From contig CAZJRD010000003.1 in NCBI GenBank assembly GCA_964548365.1, positions 57,919 through 121,918 on the forward strand: DNA of 64,000 nt, given 5' to 3'. The translations under genes were made by a program, and so were the position numbers. The notes under the pieces were generated by a model. The model did not search any database. It was not told the DNA's origin and saw only the letters and a program-made list of their open reading frames with translations. Below are positions 25,847 to 34,145 of the stretch, in pieces; positions within the stretch are counted from its first letter, which is position 1, and every line of letters starts with the position of its first letter. The stretch is from B46-G9 sp964548365. Lineage in GTDB: Bacteria > Desulfobacterota > DSM-4660 > Desulfatiglandales > Desulfatiglandaceae.

Positions 25847-27604
25847 TCAATGACTTTCTTTACCGGCCGCGCCCGTGAGCAGGACCACCGGGGCCAGGAT
25901 AATGTGGAACAACCTGCTGAACGGCAGGTAGGCCACAAAGCCGGCGGCCAGCACGGCATGTACATACCATAGGTATCCATAGAGTGATGTCAATCCGGAC
26001 GTACCCGAAAATAACCTGCTGATCCAGTAACCCATGAACGCGTATTCTCCATCTCCCACCGGCCCCGTCATGGCCATACGCATGCCTTCCAGCACAAAAC
26101 CAACAATCACAATCCCCCCGATGAGCCCTAAGGCCAGGGGATCCTGCCTGGGGATGCCGGAAAGCTGCGTGAACCGTTTCAGGGTTCCCCGCACCAGGGC
26201 CAGCAGGACTCCCAGCAGGAGAAGAAGCCCGCTCAGATCAAAAAGAAACGCGGTCAGGTAATTATTCTTGTCCAGCATGACCCAGACGACCGAGGCCCCG
26301 GGCTTCCAGAGGGATCCAAGGAGGCCTACCATACCCCAGGTGAAACGGAACAGGAAGGGATAAAAGATCAGGGCGTGGATCAGCCACCTGCCTTCCGACT
26401 GCCGGTAAAGCCGCCTCTGAAGCAGGATATCCAGCACGAAAGCGCGAATAACGCCCCATATCTTCATGGAACCATCGGTGTGCTTTTCCGGTTCCAGGGT
26501 CCCGTCTCCTTTTCCGTGCAGGGACCCGGTCAGCCAGTAAGACAACGCCAGGGCAATACCTGCCAGGAAAATGAGAAGTGCAATGATGGTAGTGGTATCT
26601 CCCACAGAAAAAGTTGCCGCGTGGCACCCCATGCACAGGATACTCTTGGCCGGGAGGACCATTACAGAGGCACCAACAGCATTTCCCTTTCTGTGGCATC
26701 GTCTGCAGGTTTCCTCTCGCCCACTTGAAACCATCTGGTGGACCTGGAGGGGTCTTCCCGGATCCGGGGAAAGCCTCCACAAGACCTTTTTCATAACCGG
26801 ATCACGAAACGGTGTCACGTCCTGCAGGTGACATGCCTCACACGCCACGTCAAGGTGGGCGTCGTGCACCTTCTTCTCGTCATGATGGGTGTGGCACTGG
26901 AGACAATTCCCTCTTGGTTGTTCCTGGTGATGAAAGGCCGTTCCCCCTGGATGACATGCAGTGCAGGACTGGTCCGCATGCGGCGTGTTTTTGTATGCTG
27001 TCGGATCTATGAGGGGAACAAGACCGCCCGTTGTCTTCTTCGCAGGGCTCTCCCCTTGCGCATGGCAGCCAAAACAGAGCGCCTGGATCTTCTCCATTCC
27101 CTCCGGCTTTTCCGGATCCACCGCCCGGTGGCAGGTCATGCACGCTTCATCTTCTTCTGAAAGGGCCGGCAGTTTTGCGTGTGTTGCATGGCAGGCGCCG
27201 CACTGTTTCTTGCGGGGGACACCCGGTTTGAATTTACCGATCCGGTTCTCGCCGATGCGTGGCTGCCGGTGCGGCTTGTGGCACCGGAGGCAATAGCGGT
27301 ATTTTTCGGGGTCCTGGATCATTTTCCGGCCGTGTTTTCCCGCTGCCAGATCATCCTGTATCTCATCATGACAGGAGAAACACGTATCCGGCGAAAAAAA
27401 ATCCCCCCGCACCTTGTTCACATCCGAAGGATCCGGGTGCGCTTTTTTATCCCCAATATCCTCATGGCAATCCTGGCAGGAGGTCTGCCCGTGGGCTGAC
27501 ATGTGGAATTCCTTCGGGTCAATAAGCCAGGACGCCTTTGCATTAACAGTTCCCAACCCCATGACCACAAGAAACAATATGGATATCGCTGTGTTCTTCA
27601 CCAA
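25847..27604 (-). CDS. Eleven-haem cytochrome c fused to a NarI-like membrane domain
   Basis: 585 aa. A signal sequence (ILFLVVMGLGTVNAKA) precedes about 300 residues with eleven CxxCH haem-binding sites (CQDCH, CFSCH, CLRCH, CGACH, CMTCH, CFGCH, CTACH, CLQCH, CEACH, CRRCH, CMGCH). The C-terminal part has about five membrane helices resembling NarI/DsrM-type cytochrome b subunits. It would link the quinone pool and a periplasmic haem chain to a soluble oxidoreductase. It is co-directional with the flavoprotein and Hdr-like genes (86 bp upstream), so it is the probable membrane acceptor or donor for that complex. Start TTG or the next codon, GTG. Confidence 0.85.
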   Translation of the reverse strand: MVKNTAISILFLVVMGLGTVNAKASWLIDPKEFHMSAHGQTSCQDCHEDIGDKKAHPDPSDVNKVRGDFFSPDTCFSCHDEIQDDLAAGKHGRKMIQDPEKYRYCLRCHKPHRQPRIGENRIGKFKPGVPRKKQCGACHATHAKLPALSEEDEACMTCHRAVDPEKPEGMEKIQALCFGCHAQGESPAKKTTGGLVPLIDPTAYKNTPHADQSCTACHPGGTAFHHQEQPRGNCLQCHTHHDEKKVHDAHLDVACEACHLQDVTPFRDPVMKKVLWRLSPDPGRPLQVHQMVSSGREETCRRCHRKGNAVGASVMVLPAKSILCMGCHAATFSVGDTTTIIALLIFLAGIALALSYWLTGSLHGKGDGTLEPEKHTDGSMKIWGVIRAFVLDILLQRRLYRQSEGRWLIHALIFYPFLFRFTWGMVGLLGSLWKPGASVVWVMLDKNNYLTAFLFDLSGLLLLLGVLLALVRGTLKRFTQLSGIPRQDPLALGLIGGIVIVGFVLEGMRMAMTGPVGDGEYAFMGYWISRLFSGTSGLTSLYGYLWYVHAVLAAGFVAYLPFSRLFHIILAPVVLLTGAAGKESH

Positions 27605-27631
27605 TGAGCTACCTATTTTTCTGAAATCCTA

Positions 27632-28939
27632 TCATCCTGCATCCATCTGCCGGCACTTCGTCTCGGTAGTAAATGCTATAAGCACAATTGCCAGGATTGA
27701 CCACCCCATCATCAGGGTAAACGCAGCGCGATAGGCCCCAAGATCGTAGATCCTTATGCCGTTTTCCATCACACCGCTCCAATTCTTGTCCAGAACCAGA
27801 CCCATGACCGGCTGGAGGAGCATCGGTCCCATCATGACACCCATGTTGCAAACCCCTGTTACTGTTCCCGCCAATGGGGAAGGGACCGATTCTTTTGCAA
27901 AGACAAACCCGATAATCATGGCACCGGAGGCAAGCCCTACAAAGATCATAAGTACGGTCAGCAGCCACACCGGAAGCCCCTGGACAAAAAGGATCAAACC
28001 CCATCCTACACAGCTGATAATGCAACCGCCCAGATAAAGAGGTTTTCTCAGGCCGATCCTGTCTGAGAGACCGCCGAGCAGCGGTCCACCAACACCCCAC
28101 GCCACCAGCAACGTGGATGTCAACGCCGCACTCTTCACCGGCGACAGCCCGTAGTGTGTCGTGAAAAACGGGACCCCCCAGAGCCCGGAAAACGCTAGGA
28201 CAGGCCCGACAATCCCGCCCGGGGCAAGGGTCAAGAGCCACGTGTTCTTGTAACGAAACACCTTCGACAGGCCTGAGAGAATCGACCAGGGCCTATCACT
28301 TTCGGCCCGATCAGAAGGGGCAAAGCTTTTATAGCCCCTCTCTGAAGGATCATCACGCACAATGATCCAAAGTGAGATTGCAATAACCAGTGCGCCGACA
28401 GCCGAAAAAAACATCACCGGCCGCCACCCAAAATGATTCACCAGGATGCGGAGCGGCACACCGGCCGACACCGCCCCGAGAAGACCGCATAAAAGCGCAA
28501 GCCCGCTTGTCAGTGCAAAGCGACGAGAGGGAAACCATCCGGTCGAAAGCTTCAGTACGGAAACCCACGCAACCCCTACCGATCCGCCGATGAGAAGCCG
28601 ACCAATGTTGGCCACAAGGATGGTGGGTGCGGCTGCAAAAAGAAAAGCCCCAAGCGAAGCAACGCATGCGCCGGCAGTCAGGAGCTTTCGGGGCCCCCAG
28701 CGATCTGCCAGAACCCCTGTCGGGACCTGCATGAACACATAACTGTAAAAATAAAAAGCCGACAGGTTGCCGAGGGCTGCGGCTCCTATCCTGAAATCAG
28801 CCATCAGGTAGTCTGTCATGACGGCTGGTGCAACCCTCTGATAAAATCCGTTCAGATAGAATGCCGCGCCAAGGCCCCATACTAACCACGACAGAGAGGC
28901 GGGTGGATATCTATTGCTATTCATTCGAGCCAGTTTCAA
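27632..28939 (-). CDS. MFS transporter
   Basis: 435 aa with twelve predicted membrane segments. The loop 2-3 signature of the major facilitator superfamily is present (GVLADRWGPRKLL) and repeated in weaker form in the second half (GGLSDRIGLRKPLYLGG). The N-terminus (WGLGAAFYLNGFYQRVAPAV) resembles the anion:cation symporter/sugar-phosphate antiporter branch. Its stop lies 27 bp before the cytochrome gene, so it may be the first gene of the redox operon and could carry the substrate or product of that pathway. Substrate not determinable. A start five codons later (MNSNRY) is equally possible. Confidence 0.85.
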   Translation of the reverse strand: MKLARMNSNRYPPASLSWLVWGLGAAFYLNGFYQRVAPAVMTDYLMADFRIGAAALGNLSAFYFYSYVFMQVPTGVLADRWGPRKLLTAGACVASLGAFLFAAAPTILVANIGRLLIGGSVGVAWVSVLKLSTGWFPSRRFALTSGLALLCGLLGAVSAGVPLRILVNHFGWRPVMFFSAVGALVIAISLWIIVRDDPSERGYKSFAPSDRAESDRPWSILSGLSKVFRYKNTWLLTLAPGGIVGPVLAFSGLWGVPFFTTHYGLSPVKSAALTSTLLVAWGVGGPLLGGLSDRIGLRKPLYLGGCIISCVGWGLILFVQGLPVWLLTVLMIFVGLASGAMIIGFVFAKESVPSPLAGTVTGVCNMGVMMGPMLLQPVMGLVLDKNWSGVMENGIRIYDLGAYRAAFTLMMGWSILAIVLIAFTTETKCRQMDAG

Positions 28940-28998
28940 AACGTTTCCCGCTTCCAGCGGGATTCAAGGTCAAGTTGAAGTTCCCGAACCTTGGGCGG

Positions 28999-29062
28999 GG
29001 AAATATGATAATTTTAACCTCATGAATATATTGAATATTTCGAGGATTAAAATCTGAGCCTG
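28999..29062. repeat. Partial family B repeat, inverted
   Basis: ATTTTAACCTCATGAATATA followed by TATTTCGAGGATTAAAA matches the reverse complement of the core at 54121-54164 and 12369-12412. The terminal repeats are missing. It lies in the 227-bp space between the MFS and TRAP genes, which holds no gene. Confidence 0.5.
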
Positions 29063-29166
29063 TTGACGAATCCCGCTCATCGGGGAGGCAAAGATCGGGT
29101 AAAATGGGGCGTTTTGAATTTGACTCATTCACAACCCCAACTCCTCCTCCCTCTACTGAGGGCTCG

Positions 29167-30510
29167 TTAACCTATGGTAGCAGCGCCGAAAAAGGCCCTG
29201 GGTGCCCAAAGAATAATGTTCGGATACACGATGCAGAGGATCAGTCCAACCCACTGGAGGCAAATAAACGGTAGCACCCCCTTGTAGATATGCACGATGG
29301 TCATCTCAGGCGGAGCAATCCCACGGAGGTAAAACAGGGAGTATCCGAAGGGCGGCGTCAAAAAGGCCATTTGCAAATTTACACAAATCAACGTGGCAAA
29401 CCACAGGGGGTTGAAACCCAGTTCTGCTGCAATAGGGGTAAAAATGGGAATGACAATCAGGAGAATCCCGAGCCAGTCGATAAACATCCCAAGAAAAAAC
29501 ACGGTACCCATCATAATGAAAAGAATCACATAGGGGCTTATCTGCATTCCCAGCAGGATACTGCTGATAGCGTCACCTCCTCCAAGGCCCATGAAGATGG
29601 CCTGGAAGGCATTTCCGCCCAGGAACAGGGTCATAACCATGGCGGTTGTGAGGAGTGTAGCGTTACATGCATCCTTCGTTGCCTTCCAGGTCAACTTTCC
29701 GTAGCCGAGTGCAAGGATAAAGGCCCCGGTTGCGCCCAAACCGGCTGCTTCTGTCGGTGTGGCAATCCCCGCCACAATACTCCCCAGTACAACTATTATC
29801 AGGAAGGCAGGTGGAACAAGGGAAGTCAATATCATCCTGATCTTTTGCAGCCAGGTGTAAACCCTTTCCTCTTTTGGAAGCGGCGGTCCCAGAGAAGGAT
29901 TGATGCCGCATCGGATGGAAATGTACGTCAGGTACAGAAGAGAAAGGAGGACTCCGGGTGTAATTGCTGCTGCAAAGAGCTGTCCCACGGACATCCCCGC
30001 AAGGCTGCCATACACCACCAGCATAATGCTTGGCGGGATTATGATGCCCAGGGTCCCCCCGGCACAGATAGAGCCTGCAATCAGGGGAATATGGTAGCCC
30101 CTTTTCATGAGTGCGGGAACAGCCAAGAGGCCTATTGCCACTTCAGTAGCGCCGACCACCCCTGCGGAGGCCGCAAAGACGGTACACACAATGACGACTG
30201 CAAGGGCCAGACCGCCCCTGATAGGGCCAAGAATGACGTGCATGGTGTGAAAGAGACTCTCAGCTATCCCGGATGCATCGAGCATCTGGGCCATAAATAT
30301 GAAGAGTGGCACCGCCACCAGGACATAATCCTCCATCACCCCGTAACACCTGTTTGCGAAAAGGCCGAAGACCACCTCAGGGGACCCACCCCATCCGATC
30401 AGACCAAAAACCAGGGCCAAGACACCAAGTGAAAATGCCAGAGGATGACCCAGGAAAAGCGTGATAAACAGGGTCCCAAACATGATAAGGGCCAAGGTGT
30501 CAGGATTCAT
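29167..30510 (-). CDS. dctM: TRAP transporter large permease (DctM)
   Basis: 447 aa, about twelve membrane helices, typical DctM length. The family motifs GHPLAFSLGVLALVFGLIGW, SAGVVGATEVAIGLLAVPAL and GTLGIIIPPSIMLVVYGSLA are present. With DctQ and DctP it forms a sodium- or proton-driven, ATP-independent importer of organic acids. The start overlaps the dctQ stop by four bases. It is encoded downstream of the racemase and solute-binding protein genes, so the set should bring in the substrate of the 2-hydroxy acid pathway. Confidence 0.95.
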   Translation of the reverse strand: MNPDTLALIMFGTLFITLFLGHPLAFSLGVLALVFGLIGWGGSPEVVFGLFANRCYGVMEDYVLVAVPLFIFMAQMLDASGIAESLFHTMHVILGPIRGGLALAVVIVCTVFAASAGVVGATEVAIGLLAVPALMKRGYHIPLIAGSICAGGTLGIIIPPSIMLVVYGSLAGMSVGQLFAAAITPGVLLSLLYLTYISIRCGINPSLGPPLPKEERVYTWLQKIRMILTSLVPPAFLIIVVLGSIVAGIATPTEAAGLGATGAFILALGYGKLTWKATKDACNATLLTTAMVMTLFLGGNAFQAIFMGLGGGDAISSILLGMQISPYVILFIMMGTVFFLGMFIDWLGILLIVIPIFTPIAAELGFNPLWFATLICVNLQMAFLTPPFGYSLFYLRGIAPPEMTIVHIYKGVLPFICLQWVGLILCIVYPNIILWAPRAFFGAATIG

Positions 30511-31007
30511 ATGTCTTCTCCCTTGAGCTTGTAGATATCTCGTATAAAGGTAGCAACTCCTTGAATAAACAGCATGACCATGGCAACGGGCATCACAGTC
30601 TTATAAGGATAGAGCGGCGGTTTCCAGGCACTCCAGCTATGCTCCGCGATGGCCCATGAATGGCCCGCATATTCTATTGACGCGTAGGCCAAGGCGCCCA
30701 CAAAGGGCACGAAGATGAACAAAAAGGTAAAAATACGAAGCCAGAGTTGAACCTTTTTTGGGAGCGCCGTTGCTATGACATCGATACGTACGTGGCGGTC
30801 ATAGAGATAGGTGACTGCCATACCGAGCATGAAGTGGGCGCCATATAAATAGACCGTCATTTCAAATCCCCACTTGGTAGGGGCATGAAAGATCTTTCTC
30901 GCAACCACCTCATACATGACCACGAAGATCATAGGCAAGATCAGCAGGGCAAACCATTTGCCGGTAAAATCCGTAAAGGCATCCACCGCACGAACGAATT
31001 TTTTCAT
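30507..31007 (-). CDS. dctQ: TRAP transporter small permease (DctQ)
   Basis: 166 aa with four membrane segments. The start MKKFVRAVDAF is chosen because GGAG lies six bases upstream; an ATG four codons earlier has no such site. The DctQ core (MIFVVMYEVVARKIFHAPTK and AWKPPLYPYKTVMPVAMVML) is clear. It is the small membrane subunit that pairs with DctM. The gene overlaps dctM by four bases and lies about 100 bp after dctP. Confidence 0.93.
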   Translation of the reverse strand: MKKFVRAVDAFTDFTGKWFALLILPMIFVVMYEVVARKIFHAPTKWGFEMTVYLYGAHFMLGMAVTYLYDRHVRIDVIATALPKKVQLWLRIFTFLFIFVPFVGALAYASIEYAGHSWAIAEHSWSAWKPPLYPYKTVMPVAMVMLFIQGVATFIRDIYKLKGEDI

Positions 31008-31108
31008 GACGTACTCCATATCCGGGTCGTTGGTGAAGGCCCGTCCCGGGACCTTTTCCTGCGTCCCGGGACAGAAACCTCGCGTTTAGCCATCCGAGGG
31101 CAGGGGGA

Positions 31109-32275
31109 TTATTGTGTGTGCCTGCCGCCGACATATATTTTGTAAGGCCATGGTGCCACCCTGCCTCTCAGGTCACGCCATTGCGCAAAATCTTTCTTGA
31201 ATTGTTCCTGGGAGCCAAGCACTTTCTTGACATCAGGGTACTTGGCCTTCACTTCTTCGAGGTACTCATGGGTGGTCTTGGCAAACTGGGTCATGGTGGC
31301 ATCGTCCATCTTCACATATTCCACCTTCTCGCCCATCAACTGGAGCGCCTTAATATTGAGTTGTTCCATCCAGGCCCACGACCACAACTGGGTCTCTTTG
31401 GCACATATTTCTACGATTGCCTTCAGATCGTCCGGTAGCGAATCAAATTTTTTCTTATTGAAGACCACGTCAAACTGGCAGGCAGGTTGATGTACTCCCG
31501 GCTCAATCACATACTTGGTGATCTCATGGAAGCCCATTGGGTAATTGACCGCCGGGCAGCTGAACTCACACGCATCAATTACGCCACGTTCCAGGGCAAG
31601 ATAGATTTCGCTCCCCGGCAGCGGGGTGACGGAAGCACCAAGCCTGGTCAGGATATCCATGTACCAGCCGGGTGTCCTGACCTTCATGCCTTTGAAGTCT
31701 TTCATGGAGGTGGCTCGCTTGTTGGAATAAAGCCCCAGTTCCTGGCCCGCATCCCCGCAAGGGAAGGCTACCATGCCATAACGGTTATAAAGTTCGTTCA
31801 GCATGTCTGCTCCGCCTCGTTCGTATAACCAGATATTGTACCCTTCCGCGTCCAGGCCGAACGGCACCGATGCGAAGGCCACAAACGCCTCGTTCCTACC
31901 TTTCCAGTATCCGGGCCATGAATGAAAGCAATCCAGAGTCCCCTTTGCAGTGGCATCAAAAATCTCCATGGCGGGAACAATTGAACCGGTGGAGTAAACT
32001 TTTATGACCAGTCTTCCGCCGCTCGCAGCCCGGACGCTGTCTGCGAAATGGATAGAAATATCATGGAACAGCAACCCCCCCCAGGGGTCGCTCATCCTCA
32101 AGCGATACGTCTTTTTGGACGTTTTGAACTTCTTGTGTTTCCATGCCAGCGCGCGTTTGTCTTCACCGAATTTCTTGAATTTTTTCTTCGCGGCAAATGA
32201 GTTTGCGGGAGCCGAAACGGTAAAGGCAACAGCTACCAGCAACGCCAGAATGGCCATTCCTAATTTTTTCATCAT
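31109..32275 (-). CDS. dctP: TRAP transporter substrate-binding protein (DctP)
   Basis: 388 aa with a Sec signal peptide (ending NSFAAKKK). The DctP fold signatures are present: VRAASGGRLVIKVYSTGSIV, the GMKVRTPGWYMDILTRLGAS stretch with the carboxylate-binding arginine, and the following PGSEIYLALERGVIDA. The CFHSWPGYW and CEFSCPAVNYPMG parts resemble TakP-like proteins that bind 2-oxo or 2-hydroxy acids, agreeing with the racemase and dehydrogenase in the same cluster. Ligand identity remains inference. AGGAGG precedes two adjacent ATG codons; either may be used. Confidence 0.92.
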   Translation of the reverse strand: MMKKLGMAILALLVAVAFTVSAPANSFAAKKKFKKFGEDKRALAWKHKKFKTSKKTYRLRMSDPWGGLLFHDISIHFADSVRAASGGRLVIKVYSTGSIVPAMEIFDATAKGTLDCFHSWPGYWKGRNEAFVAFASVPFGLDAEGYNIWLYERGGADMLNELYNRYGMVAFPCGDAGQELGLYSNKRATSMKDFKGMKVRTPGWYMDILTRLGASVTPLPGSEIYLALERGVIDACEFSCPAVNYPMGFHEITKYVIEPGVHQPACQFDVVFNKKKFDSLPDDLKAIVEICAKETQLWSWAWMEQLNIKALQLMGEKVEYVKMDDATMTQFAKTTHEYLEEVKAKYPDVKKVLGSQEQFKKDFAQWRDLRGRVAPWPYKIYVGGRHTQ

Positions 32276-32359
32276 CTTGCCTCCTCTGTGAATGGGTTGA
32301 AATCAAGTTCGAAACCACAATAACACATTAAAACAGATTGTTGTTACATCACCTCCTTC

Positions 32360-32677
32360 CTATTGGATATTCGAATGAAGATCCTCCAATCTCCTTTTGA
32401 GATAATACTTACCGTGTTCCGTCTTCCCCAAAATCCCATCGTGAATCAAGGATTCCAAGGCCCGCGGTTTAAAATCCCGTATCCCCAGCTTAAAAAGATC
32501 CTTTTTGGCATAGGAAAGTTCGACTGCACTTTCCGGATCCAGCGCCTTCCTCTTTTCAAGATCCCGGATAATGAAAAGCGATGCCCTCTGTATCCGCCAG
32601 GTTACTCCATAGCGCGTAAGGATATAGACCCCTACCAGGAAAAAGATACCGAGTATGATCTGCATGTTTTCTGACAC
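32360..32677 (-). CDS. Small single-span membrane protein of unknown function
   Basis: 105 aa. One N-terminal membrane helix (IILGIFFLVGVYILTRYGV) precedes a basic, helical cytoplasmic part with a possible winged-helix-like end (ALESLIHDGILGKTEHGKYYL). The start is a GTG sharing its first base with the racemase stop (TAGTG), so translation is coupled; an ATG four codons on is possible. I do not recognise the family. The location between the racemase and TRAP genes suggests a part in the same pathway. Confidence 0.7.
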   Translation of the reverse strand: MSENMQIILGIFFLVGVYILTRYGVTWRIQRASLFIIRDLEKRKALDPESAVELSYAKKDLFKLGIRDFKPRALESLIHDGILGKTEHGKYYLKRRLEDLHSNIQ

Positions 32678-33933
32678 TACCTCACCATTCCCACTACATA
32701 TGGCCCGTCAGGAACCACTACAGCCCGCCCATTTTCTCCCAGCAATCTGTCGACAGTGCTCTGCAGGTCATCCACCTTTATGACCCCCATCTTCGTCACA
32801 TCTTCCGCAGCCAGGCCGGGAGAGTATACATACACCTTGCCGGCGTGGTCCAATACCTGGTAGATATTCTGCGCACACCATTGATCGATGACAAAGTCCT
32901 TGGGATCGCAGTAGCCTTCGAAAAACTCCCGGGGGCTGCAAACGCTTCTCAAAATGCCGCAGAATTCCGGGTTTCCAAGGCCCTCTCTGCACTCGCAGGC
33001 CACCACAATGGTCCCCCCTTTCTCAAGAATATCCATGGCGCAGATAAGTGCCTTGCTGATCTGGTAAAAGGTGGCATCCAGGGGATAGCCACCCCCGGAA
33101 GTAATCACAAGATCAGCCCGCTCGTCCAGGTCTACCACGGAATGCTCATGAACCATCTCACAGCCGGCCAGGTGGGCCTTGTCATAATGGCCGGCGAATA
33201 CCCCCGCAATCTCCCTTTCCTTGTTAATGACCACGTTGAGGATAAAGTCCACGCCCGCAAGCTCCGCCACGCGGAGTCCGTATTCATGGAAGGGATTTTC
33301 CTCCAGGATGCAGTTGGTGACATTGGGGTGGTCGATCATCTTGTAGGAATGCATGAATTTCATGGTGCCGAAGCTTGAAATACCCGGCAGGACGGCCTTC
33401 CGGCCCCCGGAATATCCCGCATAGAAATGGGGCTCGATGAGTCCGGTCAGGATCTTCAGGTCCGCATCGAGATACCGGTTGTTAATCTCAATGGGGGCCC
33501 CGTCTATCTCATCTACCTTCCGGTATTCTTCCGGCTTCCGGCAGTAATGGTTCACGATCTCGTAATGATCCATGATATCTCGACCAACCAAGTATTCCAA
33601 CTCCTCTCCCAGGTTGGGTCGATGCATCCCTGTGGCGATGAGGATAGTAATCTTGTTCCTTTGGATACCGCTTTCTTCCAGTGTCTTGAGAAGCGGGGGA
33701 AGGATGATCTTATTTGGGACAGGGCGGGTAATATCGGAGATGACGATACAGGCGTTCTTCCTGCCGCGAGCCAGCTCCATGAGGGGAGGGCTTCCAATGG
33801 GATCGGCAAGGGCCCCGCGAACCGCTTCCACCGGATACTGTAGCGGGGCAAGTGGTTTCATTTCCAGAAAGTCCACAGATTCCGGGATATCCAGATCAAC
33901 AGTTTTTTCGCCGTACAGCAGACGAGCCTTCAT
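32677..33933 (-). CDS. larA: LarA-family nickel-pincer racemase (lactate racemase-like)
   Basis: 418 aa. The residues known in LarA are all placed: DITRP (67-71), H104 (GMHRP), H169 (IEPHFYAGYSGG), K179 in GGRKAVLPG (the lysine that carries the nickel-pincer nucleotide) and H195 (KFMHSYKM). The family racemises or epimerises 2-hydroxy acids by hydride transfer. The larB, larC and larE genes needed to build the cofactor are not in the window and must be elsewhere. It heads a minus-strand row with the TRAP transporter and is divergent from a GntR/FadR regulator with paired operators. The substrate may be lactate or another 2-hydroxy acid. Confidence 0.87.
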   Translation of the reverse strand: MKARLLYGEKTVDLDIPESVDFLEMKPLAPLQYPVEAVRGALADPIGSPPLMELARGRKNACIVISDITRPVPNKIILPPLLKTLEESGIQRNKITILIATGMHRPNLGEELEYLVGRDIMDHYEIVNHYCRKPEEYRKVDEIDGAPIEINNRYLDADLKILTGLIEPHFYAGYSGGRKAVLPGISSFGTMKFMHSYKMIDHPNVTNCILEENPFHEYGLRVAELAGVDFILNVVINKEREIAGVFAGHYDKAHLAGCEMVHEHSVVDLDERADLVITSGGGYPLDATFYQISKALICAMDILEKGGTIVVACECREGLGNPEFCGILRSVCSPREFFEGYCDPKDFVIDQWCAQNIYQVLDHAGKVYVYSPGLAAEDVTKMGVIKVDDLQSTVDRLLGENGRAVVVPDGPYVVGMVR

Positions 33934-34009
33934 ATAAACGCCCCTCTTTCAGGATTCATCATCAATCAAGAAAACAGGCTATTCTTCAGGAAAAAACGTT
34001 CTGGCAAAC

Positions 34010-34020
34010 TGGTCATACCA
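34010..34020. promoter_or_regulatory. GntR/FadR-type operator, site 1
   Basis: TGGTCATACCA is a perfect TGGT-N3-ACCA palindrome, the core recognised by FadR/PdhR/LldR-type regulators. It lies 77 bp upstream of the racemase start on the opposite strand and is a likely control point for the racemase-TRAP row. Confidence 0.7.
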
Positions 34021-34041
34021 ATATGAAGATTTAAGAAATAA

Positions 34042-34070
34042 TTGTCAAGAGAAAATTAATGCTTTATATA
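34042..34070 (+). promoter_or_regulatory. Sigma-70-like promoter of the GntR-family gene
   Basis: TTGTCA (34042-34047) and TATATA (34065-34070) are separated by 17 bases. A TSS near 34077 would put operator site 2 within the early transcribed region. A second -10-like TATAAT occurs at 34073-34078 without a well-spaced -35. Confidence 0.5.
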
Positions 34071-34103
34071 GGTATAATAATTCTTGCATCACGAAGCTCA
34101 TTG

Positions 34104-34114
34104 TGGTATTACCA
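34104..34114. promoter_or_regulatory. GntR/FadR-type operator, site 2
   Basis: TGGTATTACCA is again a perfect TGGT-N3-ACCA palindrome, 31 bp before the regulator start. The centres of the two sites are 94 bp apart (about nine helical turns), which would allow looping. Confidence 0.7.
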
Positions 34115-34145
34115 GTTAACAACATTCTGCCAAGAGGGAGTTCGC

